From Agrobacterium tumefaciens (GTDB lineage: Bacteria > Pseudomonadota > Alphaproteobacteria > Rhizobiales > Rhizobiaceae): a DNA stretch of 64,000 bases. The notes below the pieces were generated by a model. The model was given only the letters and a program-made list of their open reading frames with translations. It was not told where the DNA came from and did no database searches. The stretch lies in assembly GCF_013337285.1 (NCBI RefSeq), contig NZ_SUPW01000004.1:186001-250000 (forward strand), written 5' to 3'. The translations under genes were made by a program, and so were the position numbers. Below, piece after piece: positions 19,731 through 28,386 of the stretch (position 1 is the first letter of the stretch; every line of letters begins with the position of its first letter).

Positions 19731-20234
19731 CTATTGCTCGAAATCCTGCAAAAAACGCTTCAGCAAGCCGTTCAGCGCCGCACGCTCCTCTTCGCTGAGG
19801 TGAGCAACCAGACGATGCTGGTTTTCGACATGCGCGCCGACGGCGTCCTCGACAATGACAAGTCCACGCTCCGTCAGCGATATCAACACGCTGCGCCGGT
19901 CCTGCGGGTTGTGAATGCGCTCCACCAGCCCGGCCTTTTCCAGCTGGTCGATCCGGTTGGTCATGGTGCCGGAACTCACCATGGTCATGGCCAGAAGATC
20001 GCCGGGGGAAAGCCGATAGGGCGGACCGGCACGTCTCAATGTCGCCAGCACATCGAAAGCGGAGGAGGAGAGCCCGTGTTTCAAAAGCACGGCCTCAACC
20101 TCGCGGCCGAGATGCGTGCTAAGCCGGTGCAGGCGCCCGAGCAGGCCCATGGGGCCGACATCAAGATCGGGCCGCTCCTTGCGCCATTGCGCCAGAATAT
20201 GATCGACGTGGTCTAGCGGTTCTTTACTCATCAT
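19731..20234 (-). CDS. MarR family transcriptional regulator
   Basis: About 167 residues. Two tandem ATGs at 20234 and 20231 are possible starts. The winged HTH (about 60-125) shows LSPGDLLAMTMVSSGTMTNRIDQLEKAGLVER and the wing NPQDRRSVLISLTERG. The flanking helices form the dimer interface. It is divergent from an EamA-type exporter, with a perfect 18-bp palindrome between the two starts, so it most likely represses the exporter and itself and is released by an exported or toxic phenolic compound. Confidence 0.87.
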   Translation of the reverse strand: MMSKEPLDHVDHILAQWRKERPDLDVGPMGLLGRLHRLSTHLGREVEAVLLKHGLSSSAFDVLATLRRAGPPYRLSPGDLLAMTMVSSGTMTNRIDQLEKAGLVERIHNPQDRRSVLISLTERGLVIVEDAVGAHVENQHRLVAHLSEEERAALNGLLKRFLQDFEQ

Positions 20235-20251
20235 CAAGGCATAACAATTGA

Positions 20252-20269
20252 TATCTTGACGTCAAGATA
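20252..20269. promoter_or_regulatory. MarR operator (perfect 18-bp palindrome)
   Basis: TATCTTGAC-GTCAAGATA is a perfect palindrome of the TATCTTGA-N2-TCAAGATA type used by many MarR proteins. A related, imperfect copy (TATCTTGATGTAGAGAT) lies at 20289-20305, 8 bases before the exporter start, so two dimers may bind. Confidence 0.8.
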
Positions 20270-20312
20270 AAATCGACTAGGATGGATTTATCTTGATGTA
20301 GAGATTCTTGAA

Positions 20313-21176
20313 ATGAAGAAAAATCCGACCTACGCCGCCGATGTGCTGGTGACCGCGCTTGCCCCGGCCATCTGGGGAACCACCTATTTCGTCACCACGG
20401 AATTTTTGCCACAGGGCTACCCTCTGCATGTCGCCATGCTGCGCGCTTTGCCGGCGGGCATCCTGCTGTTGCTGCTCGTCCGGAAGCTGCCGGAAGGCAT
20501 CTGGTGGCCGCGCAGCTTCATTCTTGGCGCGCTGAATTTTTCGTTTTTCTGGGCGATGCTTTTCGTGTCGGCTTATCGGCTGCCGGGCGGTGTGGCGGCA
20601 ACGGTGGGTGCGGTGCAACCCCTCATCGTCATTGGCCTTTCCCGGCTGTTTCTGGCCGCACCCGTCAGGCCGCTTGCCATCGCCGCCGGACTGCTGGGCA
20701 TCACAGGTGTAGCATTTTTGGTTCTGACGCCCGGTGCTGCGCTGGATGGTATCGGCGTTGCCGCAGGACTTGCCGGTGCCGTCTCCATGGCTTTCGGAAC
20801 GGTTCTGACCCGCAAATGGCGACCGCCGGTCTCCAATCTCACCTTCACCGCCTGGCAATTGACGGCGGGCGGCATTTTGCTCCTGCCGTTTGCCTTTGTT
20901 CTGGAACCGGCCCTGCCAGCGCCGACCGCCGCCAATATTCTCGGCATGGCCTATCTCGGCCTCATCGGCGCGGCGCTGACCTATCTTCTGTGGTTTCGCG
21001 GGCTTGCCCGCATCGAGCCCTCGGCTGCCGCATCGCTCGGTTTTCTAAGCCCTGTCGTTGCAACTCTTCTGGGCTGGCTGGCGCTTGGCCAGAGCCTCAC
21101 GCCAGCGCAGATCGCCGGGTTTGTCGCGGTGCTTTTCAGCATCTGGCTCAGTCAGCGCAGCCAGTTGCCGAGGTAA
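20313..21176 (+). CDS. EamA/DMT superfamily transporter
   Basis: 287 residues with ten predicted membrane helices, arranged as two EamA repeats (about 10-140 and 150-283). APAIWGTTYFVTTEFLP near the N terminus and FLSPVVATLLGWLALGQSLT near the C terminus are typical repeat motifs. Such proteins export amino acids, their analogues or drugs across the inner membrane. Control by the divergent MarR gene is likely. The next gene, convergent, ends 6 bases after the stop, and I see no clear terminator. Confidence 0.88.
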   Translation: MKKNPTYAADVLVTALAPAIWGTTYFVTTEFLPQGYPLHVAMLRALPAGILLLLLVRKLPEGIWWPRSFILGALNFSFFWAMLFVSAYRLPGGVAATVGAVQPLIVIGLSRLFLAAPVRPLAIAAGLLGITGVAFLVLTPGAALDGIGVAAGLAGAVSMAFGTVLTRKWRPPVSNLTFTAWQLTAGGILLLPFAFVLEPALPAPTAANILGMAYLGLIGAALTYLLWFRGLARIEPSAAASLGFLSPVVATLLGWLALGQSLTPAQIAGFVAVLFSIWLSQRSQLPR

Positions 21177-21182
21177 GCGCCC

Positions 21183-22421
21183 TCAGGCCCATTCGCCCTT
21201 GCGCATAACCGGAACCGTGGAGCCATCCGGCTTCACGCCGTCAATATCCACCTTGTCGGAACCGATCATCCAGTCGATGTGGATGAGGCTGGAATTGCCG
21301 CCCTGCGCCTTGATCTGATCCTGCGACAAGGACGCGCCATCAACGAAGCATTTCGAGTAGCATTGGCCAAGCGCAATGTGGCACGAGGCGTTTTCGTCAA
21401 ATAGCGTGTTGTAGAACAGGATACCGCTTGCGGATATCGGTGATGAATGCGGCACCAGCGCCACTTCGCCGAGACGCCGTGCGCCCTCATCGGTGTCGAG
21501 CACCTTGTTCAGCACCGCTTCGCCCTTGGAAGCCTTGGCTTCGATGATGCGGCCGGCTTCGAACTTCACCTGAATATCGTCGATCAGTGTTCCCTGATGC
21601 GACAGGGGCTTGGTGCTGGAAACGTAACCGTCCACCCGCAGCGCATGCGGCGTGGTAAACACTTCTTCCGTCGGAATATTCGGGTTGCAGGTTACGCCGT
21701 TCTTGGCTGTGGAAGCGCCGCCATGCCATTCATGGCCGTCCGCCAGCCCGATCGTCACATCCGTGCCGGGACCGGTGAAATGCAGCGATGCGAAGCGCTC
21801 ACCGTTCAGCCATGCCGAACGCTTGGCAAGATTGGCGTTATGCTCCGCCCATGCCGCGACCGGATCGGCCAGATCAACCCGCGAGGCGGCGAAGATGGCG
21901 TCTGCGAGCTTTCGGACTGCTTCGTCCTCGGCAATATCCGGGAAGACCTGCTTTGCCCAGGAGGGGTTCGGATAGGAGATGATGTTCCAGTTGATGTCGA
22001 AATTGGAAATCTTCTCCAGCGCCGGCTTGTAGGCCGTGGAATTGGCCTTGTTGGCGCGCGCCACCTTGGCAGGGTCCTGCTCCGCCAGCAGCATGGGGTT
22101 GTCACCGGCAATCGCCAGCCGTGCAGCGCCGTTGGCATAGGCTTTCGCCATGCCCTCATAGAGCCAGCCTGAAGCCCGGTCGAAATTTGCGTCGCTGGCG
22201 TGGCGATAGCGGGCAAGCGTCGTTTCCTCATCGGAATAGAAGGTGGTGACCAGCCCGCTGCCGGCAAGATAGGCATGTTTGGTCAAAAGCCGCACCAGCG
22301 GCAGCGCCGCCAGCGGTGCCGTGATCACCAGATCCTGATCCGTCTGCAATTGCAGGCCGACTTTTACGGCGACTTCGGCCAGTTTTTCGAGTTTGACGGG
22401 ATCGATGGGAGAAACGGTCAT
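21183..22421 (-). CDS. M29-family aminopeptidase
   Basis: 412 residues, the usual size for AmpS/AmpT/aminopeptidase T. The C-terminal catalytic domain contains the metal-binding Glu and His residues in KGEAVLNKVLDTDEGARRLGEVALV, SGILFYNTLFDENASCHIALG, SLIHIDWMIGS and VDIDGV. It removes N-terminal residues from peptides in the cytoplasm using two zinc or cobalt ions. The ATG at 22421 is the only good start. It is monocistronic. Confidence 0.9.
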   Translation of the reverse strand: MTVSPIDPVKLEKLAEVAVKVGLQLQTDQDLVITAPLAALPLVRLLTKHAYLAGSGLVTTFYSDEETTLARYRHASDANFDRASGWLYEGMAKAYANGAARLAIAGDNPMLLAEQDPAKVARANKANSTAYKPALEKISNFDINWNIISYPNPSWAKQVFPDIAEDEAVRKLADAIFAASRVDLADPVAAWAEHNANLAKRSAWLNGERFASLHFTGPGTDVTIGLADGHEWHGGASTAKNGVTCNPNIPTEEVFTTPHALRVDGYVSSTKPLSHQGTLIDDIQVKFEAGRIIEAKASKGEAVLNKVLDTDEGARRLGEVALVPHSSPISASGILFYNTLFDENASCHIALGQCYSKCFVDGASLSQDQIKAQGGNSSLIHIDWMIGSDKVDIDGVKPDGSTVPVMRKGEWA

Positions 22422-22510
22422 GATCTGCCTTCGTATATTTCAATCGGAGGCGCCGACCATAGCCCATTCCTTTCGAAAGCCAAATGCTTTCAAAAGCGGT
22501 GGGAAAAGCG

Positions 22511-22987
22511 TCAGTCCGCCACCAGCGGAGCGATGACGGCCTTCAGTGCCGCCTGCGCATCGCGAGGCGAAAGTCTCACCTGCAACCCCCTTTGCCCGCC
22601 ATTCACATAAACATACGCATGCGCCATGGCCTCGGCCTCAATGGCCGTCGGCACTTGCTTCTTCTGCCCGAAAGGGCTGATGCCGCCGACATGGTAACCG
22701 GTGGCCCGCTCCGCATCGACAGGCTTCATCATGCTGGCGGATTTACCTCCGAAGGCGGCGGCGAGTTTCTTCATGCTCACCTCACGGTCGGAAGGGACAA
22801 CGACGCAGACCGGTTTGCCGTCCAGCTCCGCCATCAGTGTCTTCAGGACCAGATGCGGCGGTTCGCCAATCGCCTCGGCCGCCTGCAAGCCGATGCGGTC
22901 GGCATTCGGGTCGTAGTCATAGGTAACGGTGTTAAAGGCAATGCCGGCCTTGGTCAGTATCTGGGTGGCGCGGGTCGTTTTCGACAT
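22511..22987 (-). CDS. ybaK: Cys-tRNA(Pro) deacylase (YbaK/EbsC)
   Basis: 158 residues, matching the YbaK family in length. It hydrolyses Cys mischarged on tRNA-Pro. The conserved Lys of VVPSDREVSMKKLAAAFGGKSASMM and the GYHVGGISPFGQKK segment are signature features. It begins 11 bases after the ArsC-like gene ends, so the two are likely transcribed together. Confidence 0.92.
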   Translation of the reverse strand: MSKTTRATQILTKAGIAFNTVTYDYDPNADRIGLQAAEAIGEPPHLVLKTLMAELDGKPVCVVVPSDREVSMKKLAAAFGGKSASMMKPVDAERATGYHVGGISPFGQKKQVPTAIEAEAMAHAYVYVNGGQRGLQVRLSPRDAQAALKAVIAPLVAD

Positions 22988-22998
22988 GGCGGCTGGGC

Positions 22999-23346
22999 TC
23001 AGGCGAAGAGGGTCTGGTAGGTTTCCGGTTTGAAACCGACGGTTATCTTGCCCTTGGCCTCAAGTACCGGACGTTTGATCATCGAGGGCTGCTCCAGCAT
23101 CAATCCGATGGCCTTCTCACGGCTGAGATCGGCCTTCTGGCCATCATCCAGTTTCCTGAAGGTTGTGCCGGCGCGGTTGAGAACCGTTTCCCAGCCCGCG
23201 GCATCGCACCATGTCTCCAGATGGGCGCGGTCAATGCCGGCCGCCTTATAGTCATGAAAAGAATAGTCGATGCCGTTGGTTTCCAGCCAGCTTCTGGCCT
23301 TCTTCATCGTGTCGCAGTTCTTGATGCCGTAAATGGTGATCGTCAT
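22999..23346 (-). CDS. ArsC/Spx-family (YffB-like) thioredoxin-fold protein
   Basis: 115 residues. The single catalytic-type Cys lies in YGIKNCDTMKKARSWL (Cys11), followed by the HDYK and EQPSMIKRPVLE (cis-Pro) signatures of the arsenate reductase/Spx fold. The YffB subgroup lacks the Arg triad of true arsenate reductases and may be a glutathione-dependent thiol reductase. No ars operon is nearby, so arsenate reduction is not supported. Confidence 0.88.
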   Translation of the reverse strand: MTITIYGIKNCDTMKKARSWLETNGIDYSFHDYKAAGIDRAHLETWCDAAGWETVLNRAGTTFRKLDDGQKADLSREKAIGLMLEQPSMIKRPVLEAKGKITVGFKPETYQTLFA

Positions 23347-23580
23347 GCTGCCAGCCTCGTTGTCTTCAAGCTCTCCGGCATAACAAAATATCCACCTTAT
23401 TCAACCCGCTCGCTGAAGTGCTCTGCGCCGTTTGAGAGGCGTGACATCTGAGCCATGCGGAATCGCCATGGCTGATATCCAAACGAGCGCGAGCAAAGCT
23501 GCATGGCTTCCCTGCTGCATCATGAGTTGTAGAAGAGGCCGAAAATACCCATTATTTGCATATCAAAGATGGAGAGAAAA

Positions 23581-23748
23581 ATGCGTCAGGTTGCAAAGAC
23601 ATCGCGTAACTTCTTCGGCGAAACTTTCGCCGTTCTCGGTGCTGCGCTCTCGGTTTCGGCCGCTGTTCGCGCACATCGCAAGCCGGCCCGTGCCGATCTC
23701 GAAGCCCTCGGCATCGACGGCAAGGCTTTCGACAAGGTACAGCTCTAA
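23581..23748 (+). CDS. Small conserved-looking protein, DUF1127-like C-terminus
   Basis: 55 residues: an ATG preceded directly by GGAGAGAAAA, a short amphipathic or weakly hydrophobic N half (FFGETFAVLGAALSVSAAVR), a basic stretch (RAHRKPARAD) and LEALGIDGKAFDKVQL. The C-terminal pattern resembles the D-L-x-x-L-G-I-D ending of DUF1127-type small proteins common in Rhizobiales, some of which influence RNA turnover and phosphate or carbon responses. The strong ribosome binding site, alphaproteobacterial codon use and downstream hairpin support a real gene. Confidence 0.65.
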   Translation: MRQVAKTSRNFFGETFAVLGAALSVSAAVRAHRKPARADLEALGIDGKAFDKVQL

Positions 23749-23764
23749 GCTGGTTGTTACTTGT

Positions 23765-23786
23765 AGCGAGGCGGCATCGCCTCGCT
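23765..23786 (+). terminator. Hairpin after the 55-residue gene
   Basis: AGCGAGGCG-gcat-CGCCTCGCT is a perfect 9-bp stem with a 4-base loop, 17 bases after the stop. Only TGCGCTT follows, so it is a weak intrinsic terminator or a 3'-end stabilising structure. Confidence 0.5.
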
Positions 23787-23954
23787 TGCGCTTCGGGTCG
23801 AAATTCATATCGGTTTTCGACGCGCGAACTGGATGTGCTGCGAATGGCTCGAGAAGCGTTCCGTATTCACGCCGGAAGGTTCCCGCATTGTCCTCGAACG
23901 GCAGATGCGGGATAAATTGTCAGCACAGGATTGCTCCGCCGTTTTGAGCGCACG

Positions 23955-24671
23955 TCATCGCACCGCTGCACTCTGCTTCGGCCGCTTCGACGGGCCGATC
24001 ACTCTTTCCGACAAATATAACTGGCTCTCAGGCCGCTCATAACGATCCGCTTTCGCTGAAAGCGCAAAGCGTGCCAGAGATTCGTGCCGTGTTTCGCCAT
24101 TATGGCTGAAGACAAGCTCGAAATTGCCCGCCAGCCAGCTATAGGGTTTACCAGCCGGCATCGGCTCAATCTTTCCGCAGCCATAGATCATGGTGAGATG
24201 CGGCGTAAAGGATGATGCCGCAATAAAGGGGAGATTTGCCCGCCAAAGGGCACGTTGCAGCATCTTCACCAGAGCCTTGATCTCCGGCATGTCGCGGCCG
24301 CTTCGCAGCACCAGACTGTTGCGATTACCAAAAAGCGACGTTTCTTCGAAAGTGATAGGAACAGGCCGCGCCTCGATTTCCCCCAGTGCCGCCTTCAGCC
24401 TGTTTATCAGCCCGCGAGGCGCAGTCTCGAAACATCCGACACAGAGCAGGGTTATATGCAGAAGCTCCGCAGGATAGGCTGCACGCCTCGTCCGTCCTTC
24501 CGCATGGTGCGAGGCATCGGCAAAAATCCTCTCTGCCAAGGCTGCCGGCGGTTTCAACACGATCAAGACCTTGCTGCGCAATCGCGGATTGAAGCGCTGT
24601 ATTTTCGGCGGCCCCAGCGCTTCAAAGAAAAGCTGCCTTACACCTCCTTTATCCGTCAACTCGAAACCCAT
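23955..24671 (-). CDS. 2H phosphoesterase / 2'-5' RNA ligase family protein
   Basis: 238 residues from the ATG at 24671, chosen because GTGGAGC lies 7 bases upstream. The frame is open to 24737 without family features. The two HxT motifs that define the 2H superfamily are present: LLHITLLCVG (about residue 70) and FTPHLTMIYG (about residue 160). Bacterial members (ThpR/LigT) are RNA 2',3'-cyclic phosphodiesterases. The last 25 residues are rich in Arg, Pro and Ser and not part of the fold. It stands alone, and its 5' region is divergent from the TetR gene. Confidence 0.8.
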   Translation of the reverse strand: MGFELTDKGGVRQLFFEALGPPKIQRFNPRLRSKVLIVLKPPAALAERIFADASHHAEGRTRRAAYPAELLHITLLCVGCFETAPRGLINRLKAALGEIEARPVPITFEETSLFGNRNSLVLRSGRDMPEIKALVKMLQRALWRANLPFIAASSFTPHLTMIYGCGKIEPMPAGKPYSWLAGNFELVFSHNGETRHESLARFALSAKADRYERPESQLYLSERVIGPSKRPKQSAAVR

Positions 24672-24800
24672 GACGATGCTCCACGGCTTTTGCCAAGGCC
24701 GTGATATTATCATTGCCAGAGGGAATTGAAAGAACAAAAAGAGAACAATCGTCCCGACAGGCAGGGGGAATTCCCGGAAATAACAGTACGATGCGTTAAG

Positions 24801-24829
24801 TTGACATTCTACCTACTAGTTGGTAGATA
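24801..24829 (+). promoter_or_regulatory. Promoter and TetR operator of a probably leaderless gene
   Basis: TTGACA (24801-24806), a 17-base spacer and TAGATA (24824-24829) form a good sigma-70 promoter. A palindrome with one mismatched pair, TCTACCTACTAGTTGGTAGA (24808-24827), lies exactly between and over these boxes, a classic TetR autorepression layout. The predicted transcription start is about 24836, where an ATG lies. Confidence 0.72.
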
Positions 24830-24835
24830 ATGAAT

Positions 24836-25414
24836 ATGAAAAACCCACAGACCAGAGCCGATGATATCCTTCGCTGCGCGCGCACCCTCATTGTAAGGGG
24901 CGGCTATAACAGTTTCAGCTACGCGGATATCTCCAATGTGGTCGGCATTCGCAATGCCAGCATTCACCACCATTTCCCCAGCAAGTCAGACCTGGTCCGC
25001 AAACTGGTCGAGCAGTACAGGCAGGAAGCTGAAGCCGGGATCGCCGAACTGGAGCGAAACATCTCTGATCCGCTCGAACAGCTTCGCGCTTATATCGGCT
25101 ATTGGGAGGGCTGTATCGCTGACGCGACCCATCCCTTCTGCGTCTGCGCCCTGCTCGCCACTGAAATACCGGTCCTTCCCGAATCTGTCGTTCTTGAAGT
25201 GCGCGCGCATTTTCAAAGCCTCTCGGACTGGCTCACCACCGTGCTGGAACGCGGGGCTGCCCAACGGCGCTTTGCGCTGACCGGGACGGCGAGGGCCAAT
25301 GCTGAAATGTTCATGGCCACTGTGCATGGCGCAATGCTCTCGGCCCGCGCCCACGGTGATGCCGCGACCTTTGGCGCGATAACCCGCCCCATGCTGGAAC
25401 GCATCACCGCTTGA
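24836..25414 (+). CDS. TetR family transcriptional regulator
   Basis: 192 residues from the ATG at 24836. An in-frame ATG at 24830 overlaps the edge of the -10 box and would lie upstream of the predicted start of transcription. The N-terminal HTH (about 8-55) shows ADILRCARTLIVRGGYNSFSYADISNVVGIRNASIHHHFPSKSDLV split across helices 1-4. The C-terminal domain (about 75-190) is ligand-binding and includes a Cys pair in HPFCVCALLA, as in AcuR/NemR-like sensors of electrophiles. The downstream membrane protein gene (145 bases away) is the likeliest target besides itself. Confidence 0.86.
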   Translation: MKNPQTRADDILRCARTLIVRGGYNSFSYADISNVVGIRNASIHHHFPSKSDLVRKLVEQYRQEAEAGIAELERNISDPLEQLRAYIGYWEGCIADATHPFCVCALLATEIPVLPESVVLEVRAHFQSLSDWLTTVLERGAAQRRFALTGTARANAEMFMATVHGAMLSARAHGDAATFGAITRPMLERITA

Positions 25415-25559
25415 AAACGAAACGTCGCCAGGGAGGTGAATACATGACCTGAGCGACACCCAGACCCGGTAAATATTCAGCACTACGCTTGCAGATCAGT
25501 CGTCAACAGTCTGCTTCCTCAGGTCCGCCCTTATTTTAGGAAGAGAAAGGCAATCTCTC

Positions 25560-26048
25560 ATGTTCGGAATTTCTCCGCTTGGCTGGGTCCACACACTCGG
25601 CAGCCTGCCGGCCATTCCCGTGGCCATTTACATGTTTGCCCGTCACGGTCGAATCGTTCCCCGATCCACGCCGGGCGCCATCTATTTTGTGTCCATGTTG
25701 ATTGGCGCTGTGACGGCCTTCCTCGTGGCGCATCAGCCGGTCAGCTACGCCATTGGCGCGCTGACCATCCTGTTCCTGCTCGCAGGTTACGGAATCGAGC
25801 GCATTCTCGGCTCAACGCGCGTCGCCAGATATGTTGAAACCATCTGTCTCAGTGTCAGCGCGTTTCTCCTGATGGTACCGACGGCGACGGAGACCCTGCG
25901 CCGTGTTCCGGACGGTCATCCCTTTGTCACCGATTTGAAATCGCCGCTGCTTCTTGGTGTTCAGGCAGGGTTGCTGGCGATCCTCATTGTCGGTCTGACC
26001 GTCCAGATCATCTACCTCGCAAGACAAAACAGAAACGCCGCGAACTAG
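25560..26048 (+). CDS. Hypothetical integral membrane protein
   Basis: 162 residues with four predicted membrane helices (about 8-25, 38-55, 62-80, 95-112) and a further one at 130-153. His residues near helix ends (VHTLG, HQPVS, DGHPFV) and overall topology resemble DUF2306-like proteins, but I do not recognise it with certainty. AGGAAGAGAAAGG precedes the start. It follows a TetR gene on the same strand, so it may be part of that regulon. The stop codon lies in the loop of the terminator at 26034-26065. Confidence 0.65.
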   Translation: MFGISPLGWVHTLGSLPAIPVAIYMFARHGRIVPRSTPGAIYFVSMLIGAVTAFLVAHQPVSYAIGALTILFLLAGYGIERILGSTRVARYVETICLSVSAFLLMVPTATETLRRVPDGHPFVTDLKSPLLLGVQAGLLAILIVGLTVQIIYLARQNRNAAN

Positions 26049-26065
26049 TCGCGGCGTTATCGTTT
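26034..26065. terminator. Bidirectional terminator overlapping a stop codon
   Basis: AACGCCGCG-aactagt-CGCGGCGTT is a perfect 9-bp stem followed by ATCGTTT. The TAG stop of the upstream gene (26046-26048) is inside the loop. It separates that gene from guaA, which ends convergently at 26087. Confidence 0.75.
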
Positions 26066-26086
26066 AAGCTGGGTCGATTGTCGTCT

Positions 26087-27664
26087 TTATTCCCACTCGA
26101 TCGTGCCGGGCGGCTTGCTCGTAACGTCATAGACGACACGGTTGATGCCGCGTACTTCGTTGATGATGCGGGTCGCGGCGCGGCCGAGGAAATTCATGTC
26201 GTAGGGATAGAAATCTGCCGTCATGCCATCCACCGACGTCACGGCGCGCAGCGCACAGACGAAATCATAGGTGCGGGAGTCGCCCATGACGCCGACGGTC
26301 TGCACCGGCAGCAGTACGGCGAAAGCCTGCCAGATCGTGTCATAGAGACCTGCCTTGCGGATTTCGTCGAGATAGACCGCATCTGCCTTGCGCAGAATAT
26401 CGAGCTTTTCGCGGGTGATTGCGCCGGGGCAGCGGATCGCCAGACCAGGACCGGGGAAGGGGTGTCGGCCGATGAAGCTTTCCGGCAGGCCGAGTTCGCG
26501 GCCGAGCGCGCGGACTTCGTCCTTGAAGAGCTCACGCAGCGGTTCGACGAGCTGCATGTTCATGCGCTCGGGAAGACCGCCGACATTGTGGTGGCTCTTG
26601 ATGGTGACGGACGGACCGCCGGAGAAGGAAACGCTTTCGATGACGTCAGGGTAAAGCGTGCCCTGCGCCAGAAACTTCGGTGCACCCTTGCCATCCGAAG
26701 CGATCTTGGCCGCTTCGGCCTCGAAGACCTCGATGAACAGGCGACCGATGGTCTTGCGCTTTGCTTCCGGATCGGAAACGCCCGAGAGTTCGCCGAGGAA
26801 CAGATCGGCTGCGTCCACATGAACAAGCGGAATATTGTAATGGTCGCGGAACATGCCGACCACCTGCTCGCTCTCGCCAAGCCGCATCAGGCCGTGATCG
26901 ACGTAAACGCAGGTCAGCTGGTCGCCGATCGCCTCATGGATGAGGATCGCCGCAACCGAGGAATCGACGCCGCCGGAGAGCGCGCAGAGCACGCGGCCGG
27001 TGCCGACCTGATCGCGGATCTTGCGGATCATCTCGGCGCGATAGGCCGCCATTGTCCAGTCGGATTTCAGGCCAACGATCTTGTGCACGAAGTTGGACAG
27101 CAGCTTGCCGCCATCAGGCGTGTGCACCACTTCCGGGTGGAACATGGTGGTGTAATAGTGACGCGTCTCGTCGGCTGCGATGGCGAAGGGCGCGTTTTCC
27201 GAGGTGGCGATGACCTCGAAACCTTCCGGCAGCTTCGTCACGCGGTCGCCATGGCTCATCCAGACAGGATAGCTCTTGCCCTCATCCCAGAAGCCTTCGA
27301 AAAGCGGGCTCGCCTTTTTGATGTCGATATCGGCGCGGCCGAATTCCGCCGCATGGCCGCCCTCGACGACACCGCCGAGCTGCGTGCAAAGCGTCTGCTG
27401 GCCGTAGCAGATGCCGAGGATCGGAACCTTGCTGTCGAACACCGCCTGCGGCGCGCGCGGGCTGCCTTCAGCCGTCACGGATGCGGGGCCGCCGGAGAAG
27501 ATCACGCCCTTGGGCTGAAGCTTCTCAAACGCCTCTGCGGCATTCTGGAACGGATGGATTTCGCAATAGACCCCGGCTTCGCGGATGCGGCGCGCAATCA
27601 GCTGCGTCACCTGGCTGCCGAAATCGATGATGAGAATGCTGTCGGGATGGGCTATCTGGGTCAT
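26087..27664 (-). CDS. guaA: GMP synthase (glutamine-hydrolysing)
   Basis: 525 residues. It converts XMP to GMP, the last step of guanine nucleotide synthesis. The N-terminal class I glutamine amidotransferase has its catalytic Cys in GICYGQQTL and the His/Glu pair in [10 protein letters not shown]. The ATP pyrophosphatase domain carries the PP-loop LSGGVDSSV. The C-terminal dimerisation domain ends in the conserved KPPGTIEWE. It is monocistronic between two terminator-like regions, and the ATG at 27664 gives the normal N terminus. Confidence 0.97.
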   Translation of the reverse strand: MTQIAHPDSILIIDFGSQVTQLIARRIREAGVYCEIHPFQNAAEAFEKLQPKGVIFSGGPASVTAEGSPRAPQAVFDSKVPILGICYGQQTLCTQLGGVVEGGHAAEFGRADIDIKKASPLFEGFWDEGKSYPVWMSHGDRVTKLPEGFEVIATSENAPFAIAADETRHYYTTMFHPEVVHTPDGGKLLSNFVHKIVGLKSDWTMAAYRAEMIRKIRDQVGTGRVLCALSGGVDSSVAAILIHEAIGDQLTCVYVDHGLMRLGESEQVVGMFRDHYNIPLVHVDAADLFLGELSGVSDPEAKRKTIGRLFIEVFEAEAAKIASDGKGAPKFLAQGTLYPDVIESVSFSGGPSVTIKSHHNVGGLPERMNMQLVEPLRELFKDEVRALGRELGLPESFIGRHPFPGPGLAIRCPGAITREKLDILRKADAVYLDEIRKAGLYDTIWQAFAVLLPVQTVGVMGDSRTYDFVCALRAVTSVDGMTADFYPYDMNFLGRAATRIINEVRGINRVVYDVTSKPPGTIEWE

Positions 27665-27747
27665 GGCGAGCCTTTAAAGAAAATGGCGGCTTTAGGCAAC
27701 CCGCAAGCGGGCATCAACCAGCGGAAATTTGCGAAAATCGCAAGGTT

Positions 27748-28386
27748 TCAAAGGGCGATCACGCCCTCCTCAATGGCGTGGCAAAGCCGGTCGATGGCAT
27801 CCGCCAGCTTTTCATCGATGATGTGCAGATACTCCGTCCAGTCGTCCACGTGGTTCACATCGGCCTTGCCATCGGAAATACCGCGCAGGCCGATAAGCGG
27901 CACACCGAAGCGCTGGCAGGCTCTCAAAACGGCAAAGGTCTCCATTTCCACCATATCGGCATCGATCAAGCCATAGGCGGCGCCAGAAACCACATTGCCG
28001 CCGGTGGAAAGCCGTGCGTCGGCAATTTCGGGTATGCGGAAGGGCAAGGCCACCTCGGCCGGCAGGTCGAGAAACGGCGTGCAACCCTTTTCAAAACCGA
28101 AGGGGGAAGCGTCCATGTCGCGATAGGAAACTGAAATCGCCTGATAAATGCCCGTCTGTTCCAGCGTCCGCGAGCCGGCGGAACCGAGCGAAACGACGAG
28201 GTCGGGCAGATGATCCGCCGCATCGAGACCGGCAAGAACCGCCGTGACTGAAACCGCTGCCTCAACCGGGCCGACGCCGATCATGAGGGGTGAAATTCTC
28301 GCCTGCAGGTGAGGGCCGTATTCGGCGGGAGCCGCCATGACAAAAAGAACGGATTTATCCGCAACATGCAAAAGCCGATAGCTCAT
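27748..28386 (-). CDS. mtnN: MTA/SAH nucleosidase family protein (5'-methylthioadenosine/S-adenosylhomocysteine nucleosidase)
   Basis: 212 residues. Family landmarks are the ribose/phosphate-binding IGVGPVEAAVSVTAVL, VVSLGSAGS, the DADMVEMETFAVLRAC segment with the conserved Glu, and the catalytic Asp in GISDGKADVNHVDDW. It would cleave adenine from MTA or SAH. It overlaps the upstream thioesterase gene by 4 bases (ATGA), so the pair is translationally coupled. The VVSGAAYGLID loop differs somewhat from E. coli Pfs, so a related phosphorylase-like specificity is possible. Confidence 0.82.
   Translation of the reverse strand: MSYRLLHVADKSVLFVMAAPAEYGPHLQARISPLMIGVGPVEAAVSVTAVLAGLDAADHLPDLVVSLGSAGSRTLEQTGIYQAISVSYRDMDASPFGFEKGCTPFLDLPAEVALPFRIPEIADARLSTGGNVVSGAAYGLIDADMVEMETFAVLRACQRFGVPLIGLRGISDGKADVNHVDDWTEYLHIIDEKLADAIDRLCHAIEEGVIAL

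Noticed and set aside
22999-23346. Arsenate reductase for the ArsC-fold protein
   Set aside because: YffB-like features and no ars genes nearby; arsenic resistance is not supported.
26078-27976. A 632-residue open frame on the plus strand across guaA
   Set aside because: It is fully antisense to guaA, which has unmistakable motifs. Long antisense frames arise from high GC third positions; no family similarity is visible.
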